From Buddleja alternifolia (Eukaryota; Streptophyta; Magnoliopsida; Lamiales; Scrophulariaceae): 64,000 bases of DNA. The notes below the pieces were generated by a model. The model was not told the DNA's origin and did not search any database. It was given only the letters and a program-made list of their open reading frames with translations. Every line of letters starts with the position of its first letter. Positions within the stretch are counted from its first letter, which is position 1. The DNA is taken from assembly GCA_019426215.1 (NCBI GenBank), contig CM033393.1:2948046-3012045 (forward strand), given 5' to 3'. Both the position numbers and the translations under genes were made by a program. Positions 43,646 to 55,422 of the stretch are shown here, piece by piece.

Positions 43646-43955
43646 GTCCCCGAAGTATCAAGTTGATATCACTTTGGTCCCTAAACCAAAATAAAAGGGG
43701 AATTTTTTTGCTTTTGACAAATTTCCTAAATAAAATATAAAGGGTTAATGTCACTTATAGTCCACGAAGTATCACATATGTCTCACTTACGTCGCGAAAG
43801 TCGTATTTATTGCGCTACCATCCTCGAAGTTATATTTTCATCTTACTTTAGTCCTTTTCGATTATTTTTTACTGGAACTGCTAGTTTTTTAGTTGTACTT
43901 TGATCCCCTAAGTATCAGGTTTGTATCATTTTGGTCCCCAAATCCGAAAATGTTA

Positions 43956-44422
43956 GAATATTCAGTTCTGGCAATTTTCCTTAATAAAAATAAATACAAT
44001 CTAACTTATAATAATTTTTATTATGTAACTAATACAAATTAGTATATGCTTATAAGTAATGTCTAATAGAAGGATAAAAATTAATATATATATATATAAA
44101 TTAATTTATAAATAAAAAAATAAAATAACTACTTTATTTTAATTGTTATTATTTAGCATATATACTAATAGTCGATGTCTAAATATAATGATAAATAATA
44201 ATAATAATTAAATGTTACTCATTAAATAATTAAATGACATCATACAAATTAGTATATACTTACAGGTTTCCCAAAGTATTAGGTTTGTATCATTTTGGGG
44301 TCTGGTCCCTAAACGAAGAAAAAAAGTAGGAAAAATTATTTCTCTTTTTTCTTTTTCTATTGCAAAGAGAAGGGAAGACTCTAACGATCTAGCCCGACAG
44401 ATCCCGGGTTTATAGTCGTTTT
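43956..44422. other. AT-rich stretch with no gene seen
   Basis: It contains a short TA run (44081-44097) and repeated AATAATAATA; another TTTGGGGTCTGGTCCC-type fragment lies near 44295. Confidence 0.6.
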
Positions 44423-44427
44423 AAGGG

Positions 44428-45972
44428 TGTTGGTCCCAAGTGGCATACGAAAGGGTCTAGAAGGAGGGGGGGTTTGAATAGACCCTGAAGTCCTTTTCTA
44501 ACTTAAAAAAGATTCGTATTAAAAGGTTTTGAACGCTTGAAATGTAGACGCTTGACTAAACGTTTACTTAAAATATAGACGCTTTGGTTGAGCGTCTAAT
44601 GAAGACTTTAAGATTTTAAGATTTGAAAGTTAACTTAGACTTTAAGATTTGAATACTTTAACCAAATAGGTTTAAGTGTTCAGTTCTTTGATCAGTGTTA
44701 GCACAGCGGAATTGATTTTATAGTCTTCTCTTTTGAAAGCTTTAGTGTCACAGAAAATATCTTAGTTGCTTAGCATTTTATTGTGTTTTACTTAATCAAT
44801 TTATGTAATGATATGATGATAAGAAAATTGACTGTAAAGTAAATTACACAATAATTGTAAGGTTCGTTGGGTGGTGTAATCTCAACTACGTCCTTCTTCC
44901 CCTTGAACACTCGGAGACAATCCACTAAGATGATTCTCAAAGAATCACACAGAAACTTCTACAAATTAGGGAGAGATGGATGCTGATGACTTGAGCTCCT
45001 TGATCACATAGATTTCTGCTCCAAATCATTTCTATTCTCTTGCTTCTTTCACCCAAAAATAATGCAAGTATCCAACTTCGACTTCACATAGATTGCAAGG
45101 CTTGGGTGAGGTTTTTCTAAACGGTTTGTTTGATTTTGATAAAGTTCAAACAACTGGGAATATCTCAATAGTAATGTAGGTTTTTCTGAAAAGAGGGTTT
45201 GAGATATTGGTTGACTGTCCCAGGAATTGAAGAAAAGCAATGAGAATGTTTTGCTTGAATATTCTGGCTTTTCTGAGAGTTTAAGGAATGAGACTTCAAT
45301 GCCACAGCAATTTGGCTTGGAATGAATCTTTCTCTTTGGCTTGTTGTTGAAGTCCTATTTATAGACAATCTTGGAAATAGTGTCCGTTTGACACATGCAC
45401 AGGCGCGTGTCTCTCACTTTCGCGAGTGAACAGTTTTTGTCCTTTTTCCTGAAAATTTGCTGCACAAAGTTGGTGCTGCAGTCTGTGAATAGTTGATAGT
45501 CCAATAGGGTGGCTTCTCCGTACGTCTGAAAGTGCTTATCACATTTAATGCTCTTATCAGCATTTAATGCATTTGAATTAAATGCCCGTTGGCACTTAAT
45601 GCACTGAGAGTATTTGCATTAAACTCCTTTTGGACTTAGAAATAAATTCAGCTGAAACTGGTCGTTGATAGACGCTTATTCATCTTTGAATTACTTCTGT
45701 CCTAAACTGACGCTTGAAATAGATGGTCTTCTGGATGCTTGGGATCTTCATCTTCATTCAGACTTCAGGCGCACTCACTCAGAAATTATCAGATGCTTAG
45801 TTTAAGAACACTTAGCCTAACAATCTAGAATAAAATAAAGCAAAGCCTATTACAACTCTAATGCTTCAAAGCTTATACATGATTTCTAAATAAAGTCAAA
45901 CTTACATATTTTGAGGTCTAACATAAAATCCTAATTGTCATCATCAAAACATCTAATATGAAATTCCTAACA
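44428..45972 (-). repeat. Solo LTR of the element C family
   Basis: Plus-strand ends TGTTGGTCCCAAGTGGCATA and AAATTCCTAACA are flanked by AAGGG on both sides (44423-44427, 45973-45977). It is collinear with the LTRs of element C but clearly more diverged. It lies just beyond the end of a LINE RNase H fragment. Confidence 0.93.
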
Positions 45973-45977
45973 AAGGG

Positions 45978-46635
45978 CATTTCGGTCTTGCTCCAAAGTA
46001 CTTCTCAGATCCACACTCGAAGATTGCATGACAATAAAGGTGCGCTCAAAATCCTTTTTAGCCAAGCCATCTTCCACATGGTTGGCTTTTCTCTAAATAT
46101 TAAGAATGTCTACTTTCCATGCCACGTTCATCTTTTGTTTTATTTGATCGATTAGATCCCAGTTGCGGTGAGAGGCGGTGCCATCCCGAATGATCATGAT
46201 AGCCTCCCTACTATCTGATTCAATGAGCACATTTTTCAAGTGAGTATCCCAAGCCAAGTTCAGGCTATATAAAATCGCTATCAGGTCAGCACCATAGGGC
46301 GTGCAACAACTAAATCCCCGAATCCAGTGACCATTGTGGTCACGAATAACTTCTCCTATACTCACCAAATCGGCTTGGAGCCCCCCTCCCCCGGACGTAC
46401 TGCACCGTCCACATTAATTTTTCATTTCCCATTATCTGGCGGCCCCCATCCTACACGGATGGAAGTGTCATGTTCATTAAAGTCACAATGTTGAAGCCAA
46501 AGGGCTTCCTCCATGAGCAATCGAACCATGTCCAAATCCGCATCCGTATTGCCCTCTTTCTTGCCATACACACGGTCATTGCAAACCTACCACAAAAAAT
46601 TAAGTGCTTCTGCGAATGTGATATTCCAAAATTCC
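45978..46635 (-). pseudogene. LINE C-terminal RNase H fragment
   Basis: Minus-strand reading gives KINVDGAV, then IGEVIRDHNGHWIRGFSCCT, NVLIESDSREAIMIIRDGTA and a final REANHVADGLAK-like block with one stop (IRKANHVEDGLAKKDFER follows a TAG). This is the RVT_3/RNase H domain found at the end of plant L1-type LINEs. Upstream, LNFLW then VCNDRVYGKKEG fits the zf-RVT to RNase H linker. It is bounded by the solo LTR on the left and a gypsy LTR fragment on the right. Confidence 0.75.
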
Positions 46636-47773
46636 TGACAACAAAATTATTAGAAAGTGTACTAGGTCATGCAAGTAATATAATGGATGTGAGTTTGGAT
46701 TATCGTACCCTAGAGACAATTATATTAAATTACTGAAATTACTTTGTTATCTAGTTTCAAGTTAAATCAATTGATAACGGAGGAAGATGTGTGATAAAAT
46801 AAACTAACGAAAGGAGACTAAACTAATGAAAGCAAATAAACCTCGATTAAAATCAATGAGAAAAGCAACGAACGCACATGTTTCAACGAATTACATGATT
46901 TATTCATGAATTCTATCTATTTTACTGGATTATTAGATTGTTTAAGTTAAGGTAGAATCCCATAAATTATTCACTACCCAATCTCTTAGCCTAACAATTC
47001 TATTTTCATTAATGATTTTCTATATCTCCATATAAACATTGAATTAACAAGAACAATTTAATGTGATCTCTATGGGATTTCCCATTTGCACGGAAAGTAC
47101 ACACAAGAAAATTGAATCTATCTGTAGTGAATTTTACTTTTTGGTGTTTAATATCTAAATGCATCCCTAGTTTATCTCCTCTTGATCTCAAAACTAAGCA
47201 GAAGTTCATACAATTGGTGATTAATCAATCATAAGCATTAAGAACAAGTATTAAACATATAGCCATAAACAGAATTAAGCCGAAAATATAAATATCATAA
47301 TACAATCATATAATTGGCCTTAACGGCCTCAATCAAAGGAAAATTATAGTATAATTGTGAAAGAAAACAACTCAAATATCTTAAAAGACATTTTGACAAA
47401 ACGAATCACAAAAGATAAAAGAAAAACTCCCTTATACAATCTTGATGATGGATTCTTGCTTGAATTCTTCGTCTTAATTGACAAATTCAAAACTTTCAAG
47501 TTTTTTTCTCGCTTTCTCCAAACTTCTCTTATCCATATAGGTGTGCTTTTAGGTGGAAATTGCTTTCAAAAGGTCTAACTCCTGAAATTTGACCTAAAAA
47601 GACCTATTTATACCAGCAAATCGCGAATTCCCCGCCCAGGACGCCATAGTGTCGCCTTGTAACGTTGACGCCGCACTGAAAATTTTTCAATACCGTGGCA
47701 AACTGGCTTATTTTGAGGCAGTCATCTAAGCCGTGGACACCCTTGATTCAGGGAATTTTCAATGTAAGTATCA
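46636..47773 (-). repeat. Truncated Athila-like LTR
   Basis: TGACAACAAAATTATTAG on the plus strand starts a copy of the same LTR as 41963-43645 (shared GTGTACTAGGTC, CAAGTAATATAATGGATGTG, ATCCCTAGTTTAT). Homology stops after GTATCA near 47773, missing the last part. No matching right flank to ATTCC (46631-46635) was found. Confidence 0.8.
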
Positions 47774-48252
47774 ATTAAGAAAAGGAAGATGAATCTATCT
47801 TCAAAAAAAAAAAAAAAAAAAAAGAAAGATGAATCTACTAATATCATAATCAACTAGTGCTAAACATGAACAACACTTGTCACGCAAAAAATTCTAGCGT
47901 AAACTTAATTTGGTCGAACTCTAAGTGTAATTAATTACAAGATTAGTGTATTACATTTATAATTATGTGATTGAACATTTGTTTTGCTAATTACACTTGA
48001 ATTCGGTCGAACAAAGCTCCAGAAAGAATTTTTCTTTGGGCAACTTAGCAAAATAATAAAAGATTCCACATTTTTTCTCTAATAAAAGAAATGGTTAAAA
48101 ACAATAATCTATCCAAACTTTTCATGATTTTACGTTTTTTATATAATCTTTTTTATTTTGCACTTTCTTATCTGAAACTACGTTGGGTTTTACAAAAAAT
48201 CTTAGCATTTTTGACGTAAAAGGCGGAATATTCTGCCAAGATTCCATCATAT
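47774..48252. other. Intergenic stretch with a 21-A run
   Basis: A21 (47803-47823) is flanked by GAAGATGAATCTATCT and AAAGATGAATCTACTA. No coding frame is seen on either strand. Confidence 0.7.
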
Positions 48253-48559
48253 GCATCTGTTAGGAATTTCATGTTAGATGTTTTGATGATGACAAGATAG
48301 GATTTCATGTTAGACCCCAAAAGAATGTAAGTTTATACTTTCATAGAAAACTTGTATAAGCATTTGAAAGTTTGTTAGTTTGTTAGGCTTGTAATTTTTA
48401 TCTTTATAGATTTTAGACTAAGTATTTAATACCAAGTCACTGATAGAATTCTGAGTGAGTCTATCAAGGATGAAGTTGAAGATCAGCGTTTAAAGTCAAG
48501 AGAAGATAAAGATTTGTTTTGAGCGTCTGTCAAACGCTAAGGAATTATTTCAGGAATCT

Positions 48560-48750
48560 GTTCGGAATAGTGTTACTGTTCAAGCGATCACTATTCAAAC
48601 GCTTACTATTCAAGTGAACAGTAGTCAAGCGTCTTCGGAATAGTGTTACTGTTCAAGCAATCACTATTTAAACGCTTACTATTCAAGCGACCACTATTCA
48701 AGTGAATAGTGTTACTGTTCAAGAGATCACTATTCAAGCGAACAGCGTTC
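48560..48750 (+). repeat. Minisatellite in the solo LTR
   Basis: Short motifs of the CACTATTCAAGCG type recur many times. A larger unit starting GGAATAGTGTTACTGTTCAA is present at 48565 and 48638, with a partial third near 48703. Confidence 0.85.
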
Positions 48751-49386
48751 AGATTTTCCTGAAGATAAAACCCAAGTTATCAAAGACTGAAATGCAATCA
48801 CCAACGGATATTTATTTCCAACGGGAAATAAATTCAAAATGCATTAAATGCTTGATAAGTGCATTAAATGTAAACAGACAGTATGATTTGTGGACAAGCC
48901 ACCTTTGTTGACTAGACTGTCAGCTTTTCAGAATTCAAACCTGCTCCTGTCCAATAGGAATCAGCAGAAATTAAGGAATGTCAGTAAAGGGACTATTTGA
49001 AGCTCTGTGTGAGAGACACGCGTCTGACTTGTGTCCAACGGACAAATCCCAAAATTCTCTATAAATAGTACCCTTCAGCTATCTCTGTGTTAGAGTGTGA
49101 AAAAAAAAGATGTAAATGTGAAAGAGAGCTGAGAAATAATTTGAGAGAAAAGCTTGCAAACCCCATAGCCAAAATCGTTCAAGCTTCTCAAATACATGCC
49201 AGACAGTCACCCGATATCTCAAACATCTTCCAAGAAGAACCCCACACTATTATTGAGATATCCCAAGTTGTTTGAACTTCCCAACATCAAACAAACCTGT
49301 TACAATAAACCCTTAACACCTTTCATCTGAGTGAGAAAGATTGTTGACTTCCACAAGCAGTATTTTTGAGTAAGAGAAGCTTGTTG

Positions 49387-49505
49387 AAGAAAGGTCTTTA
49401 TTGGAGCTGAAGTCTGAGTGATCAAGGAGCTCAAGGCCATCTTGGAGAAGATCTTTATTGGAGCTGAAATCTGTGTGATCAAGGAGCTCGAGATCGTCTT
49501 CACCT
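49387..49505 (+). repeat. 57-bp tandem duplication in the solo LTR
   Basis: TCTTTATTGGAGCTGAA occurs at 49395 and 49452, each followed by GTGATCAAGGAGCTC. Confidence 0.85.
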
Positions 49506-49953
49506 CTCTCCCTAATTTGTAAAAGATTCTGTGTGATTCTTTGAGAATCATTTTAGTGGATTTCCTCCGAGTGAAAAGGAGAAGAAGGACGTAGCTGGGA
49601 TTACATCACCCAGTGAACCTTACAAATTATTGTGTCATTTATTTTATTGTCTTATATTATTCATTTCATATTATTCTGAAAAAGACAAGTAAAATTGCAA
49701 AGCGACTAATTGGTTAAAACGAACGCTAAGCTATAAAAACATTTCCGCTGTGCTAACCCTGATGAAGTGATTGAAGTGTTACCCTACTTTGGTAATCGTT
49801 GAAATCATTAAATCTAAGTTATCTTTTCTCAAGCGTTCAAATATTTCAAAAGTGATACGAAAAGTATTCAAGTCGAAAAAGACTTCAGGGTCTATTCAAC
49901 CCCCCCCCCCCCTTCTAGACCCTTTCGTATGCCATTGTGGGACCAACAGCATC

Positions 49954-50219
49954 ACATGTGACCCTTTTAAGGTAAAAATAACATTTTATTAGTTAAAATG
50001 ATATCTTCTCTGAGTTGTAATATTCAAAATGTCATTTCAGCTTATAAGGTTAAGAATAATGAACCACAAGGCAATAAAATATCATTAGAATCCCAATGAA
50101 TATTCAGTTGGAAAATGATTTAAAGTGTAAAATTTCGAAAAAAACCCATGTAGTTCAAACTAGAAAGTGTAAAATAAAAGAAGTTTATATAAAAAAATGT
50201 AAAAATCAGTGTAATTCCG
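49954..50219. other. AT-rich sequence upstream of the LINE
   Basis: No gene is seen. The DUF4283 part of LINE ORF1 would be expected here, but no convincing match was found, so the LINE is probably 5'-truncated. Confidence 0.5.
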
Positions 50220-50231
50220 ATATCTGCCATC

Positions 50232-50660
50232 ATGCCAATTTTAATAAAGATTTTTGGTTTGAGACCACGCTGGTCTCATCACCAATTTCTATTCCACGTA
50301 GCAAGTTTGGTTGGAGAACCATTAAAATTGGATAAGGCTACAACTGAAATTGAAAATCCGGTGGTTGCAAGAATATGTGTAGAAATTAACGTCCTTGAAA
50401 AATTAATGCCTGATATTCCAATTCAAATTGATGGAAAAACAAAAATTTTTAAGGTGCAATATGAAGGGATCCCGGAATATTGTCGGATATGTAAACATAG
50501 AGGCCATTCCATGGCGGTGTGTGTTGCCAAAAAAGACATCCAAGAAGAGGTAAATAATGACAGGAGTGAGGGACAATATACTAAAGATTACCAAGAAAAG
50601 GGAGAAGATCTTCGGAGAAGAAAAGGGGAAAGATGCCGACGGTTGATTCATTTGAGATAG
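50232..50660 (+). pseudogene. LINE ORF1 C-terminal part with zinc knuckle
   Basis: It reads SLVGEPLKLDKATTEIENPV, ARICVEINVLEKLMPDIPIQ and YEGIPEYCRICKHRGHSMAV followed by Cys. The last is the zf-CCHC_4 knuckle of plant LINE ORF1 proteins, which bind RNA. The upstream DUF4283 domain is missing. The frame runs into a charged Arg/Glu/Asp tail. Confidence 0.82.
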
Positions 50661-51339
50661 GACTACCTCTCCTATTTTTTCTCCAACAGGTATTGACTCG
50701 AGAGGGGCTCAAATTAGTTGAAAGAGTGGGGACTAGTAATGTTGGGATTACACCAAATCAAGGGATCAATGATGAGAAGTCCAATTCAAGCTGATGGAAT
50801 TAAAAATCAAGAAGTGTATGTTTTGGACTAAGAACATCAAGAATTAACAAAACATTATTAACAAGGATCTAAACAGGTGCAAGAAACATCTAACGTTGTC
50901 CAAGAAACACCAATAAGTCCTCAAGAAACGTCCAAAGGTGTTAAAGAAACCATGCAAGATAACAATCGGGCCGAGAATTGCAAATATTTGATCAAGAAAA
51001 TAAAGATAATACTCGTGGATCTGAACAATAACAAGATTCAAGTCATGTATACCTTAATGTGCATAAAGGATATAAGGAGTGGTGGAGAAAGAGAAACGAG
51101 AGCCAATTAATAGATACTCAACCCGTGGATGGTGAGGGATTAAAAAATTTACATCTTACACTTGGTCGTGATGTTGACTGCCCGGAAAATGAAGGTGAGT
51201 ATGTGGAATCAGGAGACAATGACACTAATGATGAATCTTGGCAAGCATTGAAATCCAGAAAGCATAAACGATCGGCATCATTGGATGATAAACCATCAAA
51301 AAATACAAGTAAAATCCAACCTTTGGCCATGACTCGAAT

Positions 51340-52060
51340 ATGAATACATTAGTATGGAATGTGAGAAGAATCGGGAACAAGAAAATGGCAGCCCGGGTGC
51401 GTCGCCTATATCGGAGGTACGCTTTATAATTTCTTGTTCTAATTGAGCCAAAAATAAAACTAGATATCTTTACGATGCATCGCGAGTTTGGTTATAGTAA
51501 TGTCATAATTAATTGTAACAACCATATTTGGTTCTTTTATATCGATGATTATACGGTTGAGATCTTAGCTAATCAAGATCAATTTTTGCAAGTATGTATT
51601 TGATCGACGTTGCTTCAGAGGCCACTATATTGCACCTGGGTGCATGCAAAGTGTACAAGGGATGATAGACAAATGTTGTGGGACAGGTTGAGAGACATAA
51701 CTCCAATGGGAGAGCCTTGGCTGGCACGGGGAGATTTCAACATTGTCATGCATGCTAGCGAAAAAAAGGGAGGTGCAGCCGTGCAGCTCCTAAAAGGCTA
51801 TCGATGGAAGATTTTGAATTGTGTTATGGATTGTGAACTTCATGATGTCGGTTATGATGGGAGCCCTTATACGTGATATGTGAAACGAGGGATTTATGAA
51901 TGTCTTGATCGGGTGCTGATATCAAGACAATGGCTAGAAATGTTTCCGACCACACATGTGACCCATCCTCTAAGATCTAAGCTATCGGACCATAACCCTC
52001 TTTTAATTTCATTGAAGGGGAATTCTTTATCTAAACCTTTATCGTTTAGGCTTTAAAATG
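51340..52060 (+). pseudogene. LINE ORF2 endonuclease domain
   Basis: ATG at 51340 starts MNTLVWNVRRIGNKKMAARV (canonical WN.RG changed to RR). Later landmarks are IEPK, WLARGDFNIV and KLSDHNPLLISL, the conserved blocks of apurinic-type endonucleases that nick target DNA. Stops occur near 51425, 51600 and 51875 and at the end of the domain near 52056. Confidence 0.83.
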
Positions 52061-52499
52061 TATGGGTGCAACATGAGCTATTTTTGGATACGGTGCAACG
52101 TTCTTGGAAGGAGCCGATTTGGTGTACAGGGATGGATAAGTTCCATAGAAAACTTGTTCTTCTAAAGGAGCTTTGAAAATATGGAACCAGGAGGTATTTG
52201 GAAATGTATTTAAGGTAGTCAAAGTGGCCAAAGACGAGGCCAGGAGATGAGAAAATGCATACGATGTCCACACTTCGATAGAGAATTTATGTGCGATGAA
52301 TAAAGCAGCGGCGGTTTATGCCCAAAAACTTACGGTGGAGGAGGAACTTTGGCGTTAGAAAGCTGCTTGTAATTGGTTAAGGGATGGAGAAGAAAATGCT
52401 CTATTCATCACATTATGGAGGATATTGGAACTGAAGTTTTGGACCCGAAAGATATTAAACACTCGGCAACGGCATATTTCGAGAAGGTATTTTTAAGCC

Positions 52500-53387
52500 C
52501 GAATACAATTCATGAGGAGCCAAATTTGTCATGTATCCCTAATGTTGAGTGACTCAGATAGGCGGGATTTGTGTTCTAAGCCTACAGTTGAGGAGCTTAA
52601 AGATGTAGTACTGTGGAATATTGATTCGTATAGTGTTGCACGTCCTGACGGATATACTTCATTATTTTATCAAAAGTGCTGCGACATAATACATGAGGAT
52701 TTGATGGAGACTACTTTGGATTTTTTTTCGGGGTCACCACTACCTAGGGGAGACATGGTTACATCTAGTTCCCTTATTCCGATAAATTGAATCTCTACAT
52801 ACTCGGAAGAATTTCAGGCTAATTACTCTTTATAACGTGAGTAATAAGATTATTACAAAAATTATGGCTAACCGGCTTTCTAGAATTATGAATAAGATTA
52901 TCTCACCTTGCCAAACTGGATTCATAAAGGGGAGAAACATGGTGGATAATGTTCTCCTGGCTCCAGAATTATGTCATGAGATTGAAAATAAAAAATGTGG
53001 TGGTGACATCATGCTTAAGTTGGATATGGCGAAGGTATACGATTGAGTTCAATGGGACTTCCTATATTCTGTTTGGGAAAATTAGGGTTTCCAAATACAT
53101 GGTTAACTTGGATAAAAAAATGATGTGGAGAATTGTTTGTTTTCAGTGTTGATTAATGGTGAAGGTGTGGGATTTATTAAATCCACTCGGGGTTTGAGTC
53201 AAGGGGATTCATTATCTCCAACACTGTTCATCTTAGCAGCGGAGTTTCTGTCGCGAGGGTTGGAGACATTATTTAATATTTTTCTCACCATGAACTATGA
53301 TAAAGGTGGTGGTTTTCAGGTGAGTCATCTAGCTTACGTGGATAATATCATTATTTTTACAAAAGGAACAAAAGGGGTGCTCACTCG
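52500..53387 (+). pseudogene. LINE ORF2 reverse transcriptase, first part
   Basis: RT motifs appear across frames: PDGYTSLFYQKCCDII, ITLYNVSNKIITKIMANRLS, CQTGFIKGRNMVDNVLLAPE, RGLSQGDSLSPTLFILAAEF and HLAYVDNIIIF. The active site reads YVDN, not the usual F/YADD (second Asp replaced, AAT at 53344-53346). The sequence breaks at 53387 in LTR (codons), where the hAT-like element begins. Confidence 0.85.
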
Positions 53388-54748
53388 TAGGGCTATTCAT
53401 CGGTTCGATTAGGGCCAAAATCGAACTAAAAATTCGGTTTGCCGAAAAACCAAACCGTTCGGTCTAAACCGAATTTATTTAAAAAATTGAAAAAAAAGGA
53501 AAATTTCGGGCAAATGCAAGAAAATATATTTGTGACCAAACCTTAGTTACAATCAGTATACAATCAAATTCCATCTTCATCACACTCATGCCTATCAGGC
53601 AAATGAAAGAAAATGCAGAACACCACTTTGTGATCAAACCTCAACTACAAAACACTACACATTCGGTTCTAAAGAACCCGAATCTGCTCAAAATGGTAAA
53701 GGTCCACCAATTTAAGAACCATAAAACACTAAACCTCAAAACCAATTCCTATTGGGCAAATGAAAGAAAATTCAGAACACTCAAAGCCCTAACTTTTGGG
53801 AGAAATTAATAATTTACACCTTGTTCGATAGTGACGGCGAGTAGGAAGAAGGAAGCAACGGCGCCGAGTGTCTGGCGGCGGGATTCCAGGAAGAGGGATT
53901 TATTTGAGGAAGGGGAATTTTCACCTTATGGAGTTCACCTGACGCTCTTGTCTGATTTTTTGAATTTTACTCAAACTAAAATTCATAATAATAAGTGAGG
54001 GAAAATTGCATTTTTGGTCCCATAACTTTGGCCTTTTTTGATTTTGATTCCATTCATTACGAGATTCCCACATTATATCCCAAAACTTTCAATTTTTCTC
54101 ACATTTGGTCCCATTGAAGAATTTCGTTCAATAGTTAATGGTCAACTCCGTTAGTCAACATTTTGACTAAATTTTTTGGCCAGCATTCGTGCATGAATAT
54201 ACTCACACAGGGATTATGTTCAGTATCACGATGTTTCTATTCAATATTACGTGTCACTCACGCACAAAATCTCCTTAAAAAAATGGGTCAAAATGTTGAC
54301 TAACGGAGTTGACCGTTAAGTGTTCGACGGAATCCTTCAATGGGAACAAGTGTGAGAAAAATTGAAAGTTATGGAATATAATGTGAGAGTCTCGTAATGA
54401 ATGGGACCAAAATTGAAAAGGCCAAACATATGGGACCAAAAATGCAATTTCCCCTAATAAGTAATAACATATAAAAAAAAATTGATTTTCGGTTCGGTTC
54501 TGTTAACTGAACCCTAGAACAAAAACCAAACTGAAAATTGAATTTTTGTAAAAAAAAAAATAATTGATTTTCAGTTCGGTTCTGTTAACTGAACCCTAGA
54601 ACAAAAACCAAACTGAAAACTGAATTTTTGTAAAATAAAAAAACCAAAAACCGAACCGAAATTTTTAGTTTGGTTTCATTCGAACTGAATTTTCGGTTTT
54701 CGGTCCGGTTCGGTCAGTTAACTGAATTTCAATTTATTTGAACACATA
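53388..54748. mobile_element. hAT-like non-autonomous element in the LINE RT
   Basis: The left end is TAGGGCTATTCATCGGTTCG and the right end ATTTGAACACATA. Both are flanked by the octamer CTCACTCG (53380-53387, 54749-54756). It has subterminal TTCGGTT/AACCGAA repeats at both ends, as in a known group of hAT-type plant elements. A foldback element (53999-54455) is inserted in it. No transposase is seen. The interior includes a GCGGCG-rich patch (about 53832-53885). Confidence 0.8.
53999..54455. mobile_element. Foldback (MULE-type) miniature element in the hAT-like element
   Basis: The left end GGGAAAATTGCATTTTTGGT is inverted at the right end (CCAAAAATGCAATTTCCCCT), and the arms match inward for well over 100 bases (GTTGACTAACGGAGTTGACC near the centre). 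Flanks AATAAGTGA and AATAAGTAA are a 9-bp duplication with one difference. Confidence 0.88.
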
Positions 54749-55420
54749 CTCACTCGTCTTAAACAATTTCTATTCTATTATGAGAGGGTGTCGGAGCAAC
54801 TTATAAATCGCGATAAATCAACTTTTATTTTGGGAAAGTCGTCCACAAGATTTTGGATCAGAAGGGTTGAACATATCCTTAGGTTTAACTAGGAGCATCT
54901 CCCATTTACTTATCTTGGTGCTCCATTGTACAAAGGGCATAAAAATCATCTATCTATGAGCATATAATAAGTAAAATTATGGCGAGAATTGGAGGTTAGG
55001 AAAAATCAATTCTTACTCAGGGAGGTCAGCTTACACTTATTTAAAGTGTAATTTTTTCATTGTATTTGTATGTTTTCCAAATTCTGGAACCACCTAAAAA
55101 TCTCATCAAACAGATTGAAAGGTTGCTTAATAGATTCTTCTAGGGAACTACTGATAATGTGAAAAGAACTCATTGGCCCGCATGGGATAATGTTTGTTAT
55201 CCCATGGAGAAAGGAGGTCTTGGGGTTTGAAGCATAAGTGATATGGTGGAGGTGTTTGGATTCAAGTTTTGGTGGAAAATGCAGAAACGACATTTGATTT
55301 GGGCTCAATTCATGAAGGAGAAATATTGTAAATCTTCTCACTCTATTATAACTCCAATAAAAGCCTCGGCCTCTACGGTGTGGAAATGACTTAGTGGGAT
55401 TCGTGATAGGGCAGAAGCTT
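54749..55420 (+). pseudogene. LINE reverse transcriptase C-terminal part
   Basis: After the hAT-like element the LINE resumes with LKQFLFYYERVSEQLINRDK, STFILGKS and FTYLGAPLYKGHKN. WREL-type and WPAWDNVCYPMEKGGLGV-like sequence follows, with many stops, down to 55420. Confidence 0.75.
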
Positions 55421-55422
55421 AT

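Larger units (their letters stand above)
41797..43955. repeat. Two directly repeated foldback-like units, first split by a solo LTR
   Basis: AGTGTCACTTATAGTCC begins unit 1 at about 41801 and AATGTCACTTATAGTCCACG begins unit 2 at about 43747. Both share TGCGCTACCATCC-type and GTCC...CGAAGTATCA blocks and end in TCATTTTGGTCCC-like sequence. Unit 1 is interrupted by the solo LTR 41963-43645. Such 'TTTGGTCCC' sequences are common in foldback MULE-type elements, but I did not find paired ends here. Confidence 0.55.
48258..49948 (+). repeat. Solo LTR of the element C family, opposite orientation
   Basis: Ends TGTTAGGAATTTCATG and GTGGGACCAACA are flanked by GCATC on both sides (48253-48257, 49949-49953). 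It reads on the plus strand, inverse to element C. It holds a minisatellite (48560-48750), a 57-bp duplication (about 49387-49505) and a 14-C run (49901-49914). Confidence 0.93.

Noticed and set aside
47781..47840. A21 run with similar flanks as a possible SINE or processed gene end
   Set aside because: Nothing recognisable lies upstream; the flanking AAGATGAATCTA words may be a simple duplication.
50090..50230. Target duplication of the LINE (TGTAAAAAT-like words at 50198 and 62225)
   Set aside because: The words are AT-rich and not adjacent to both LINE ends; could be chance.
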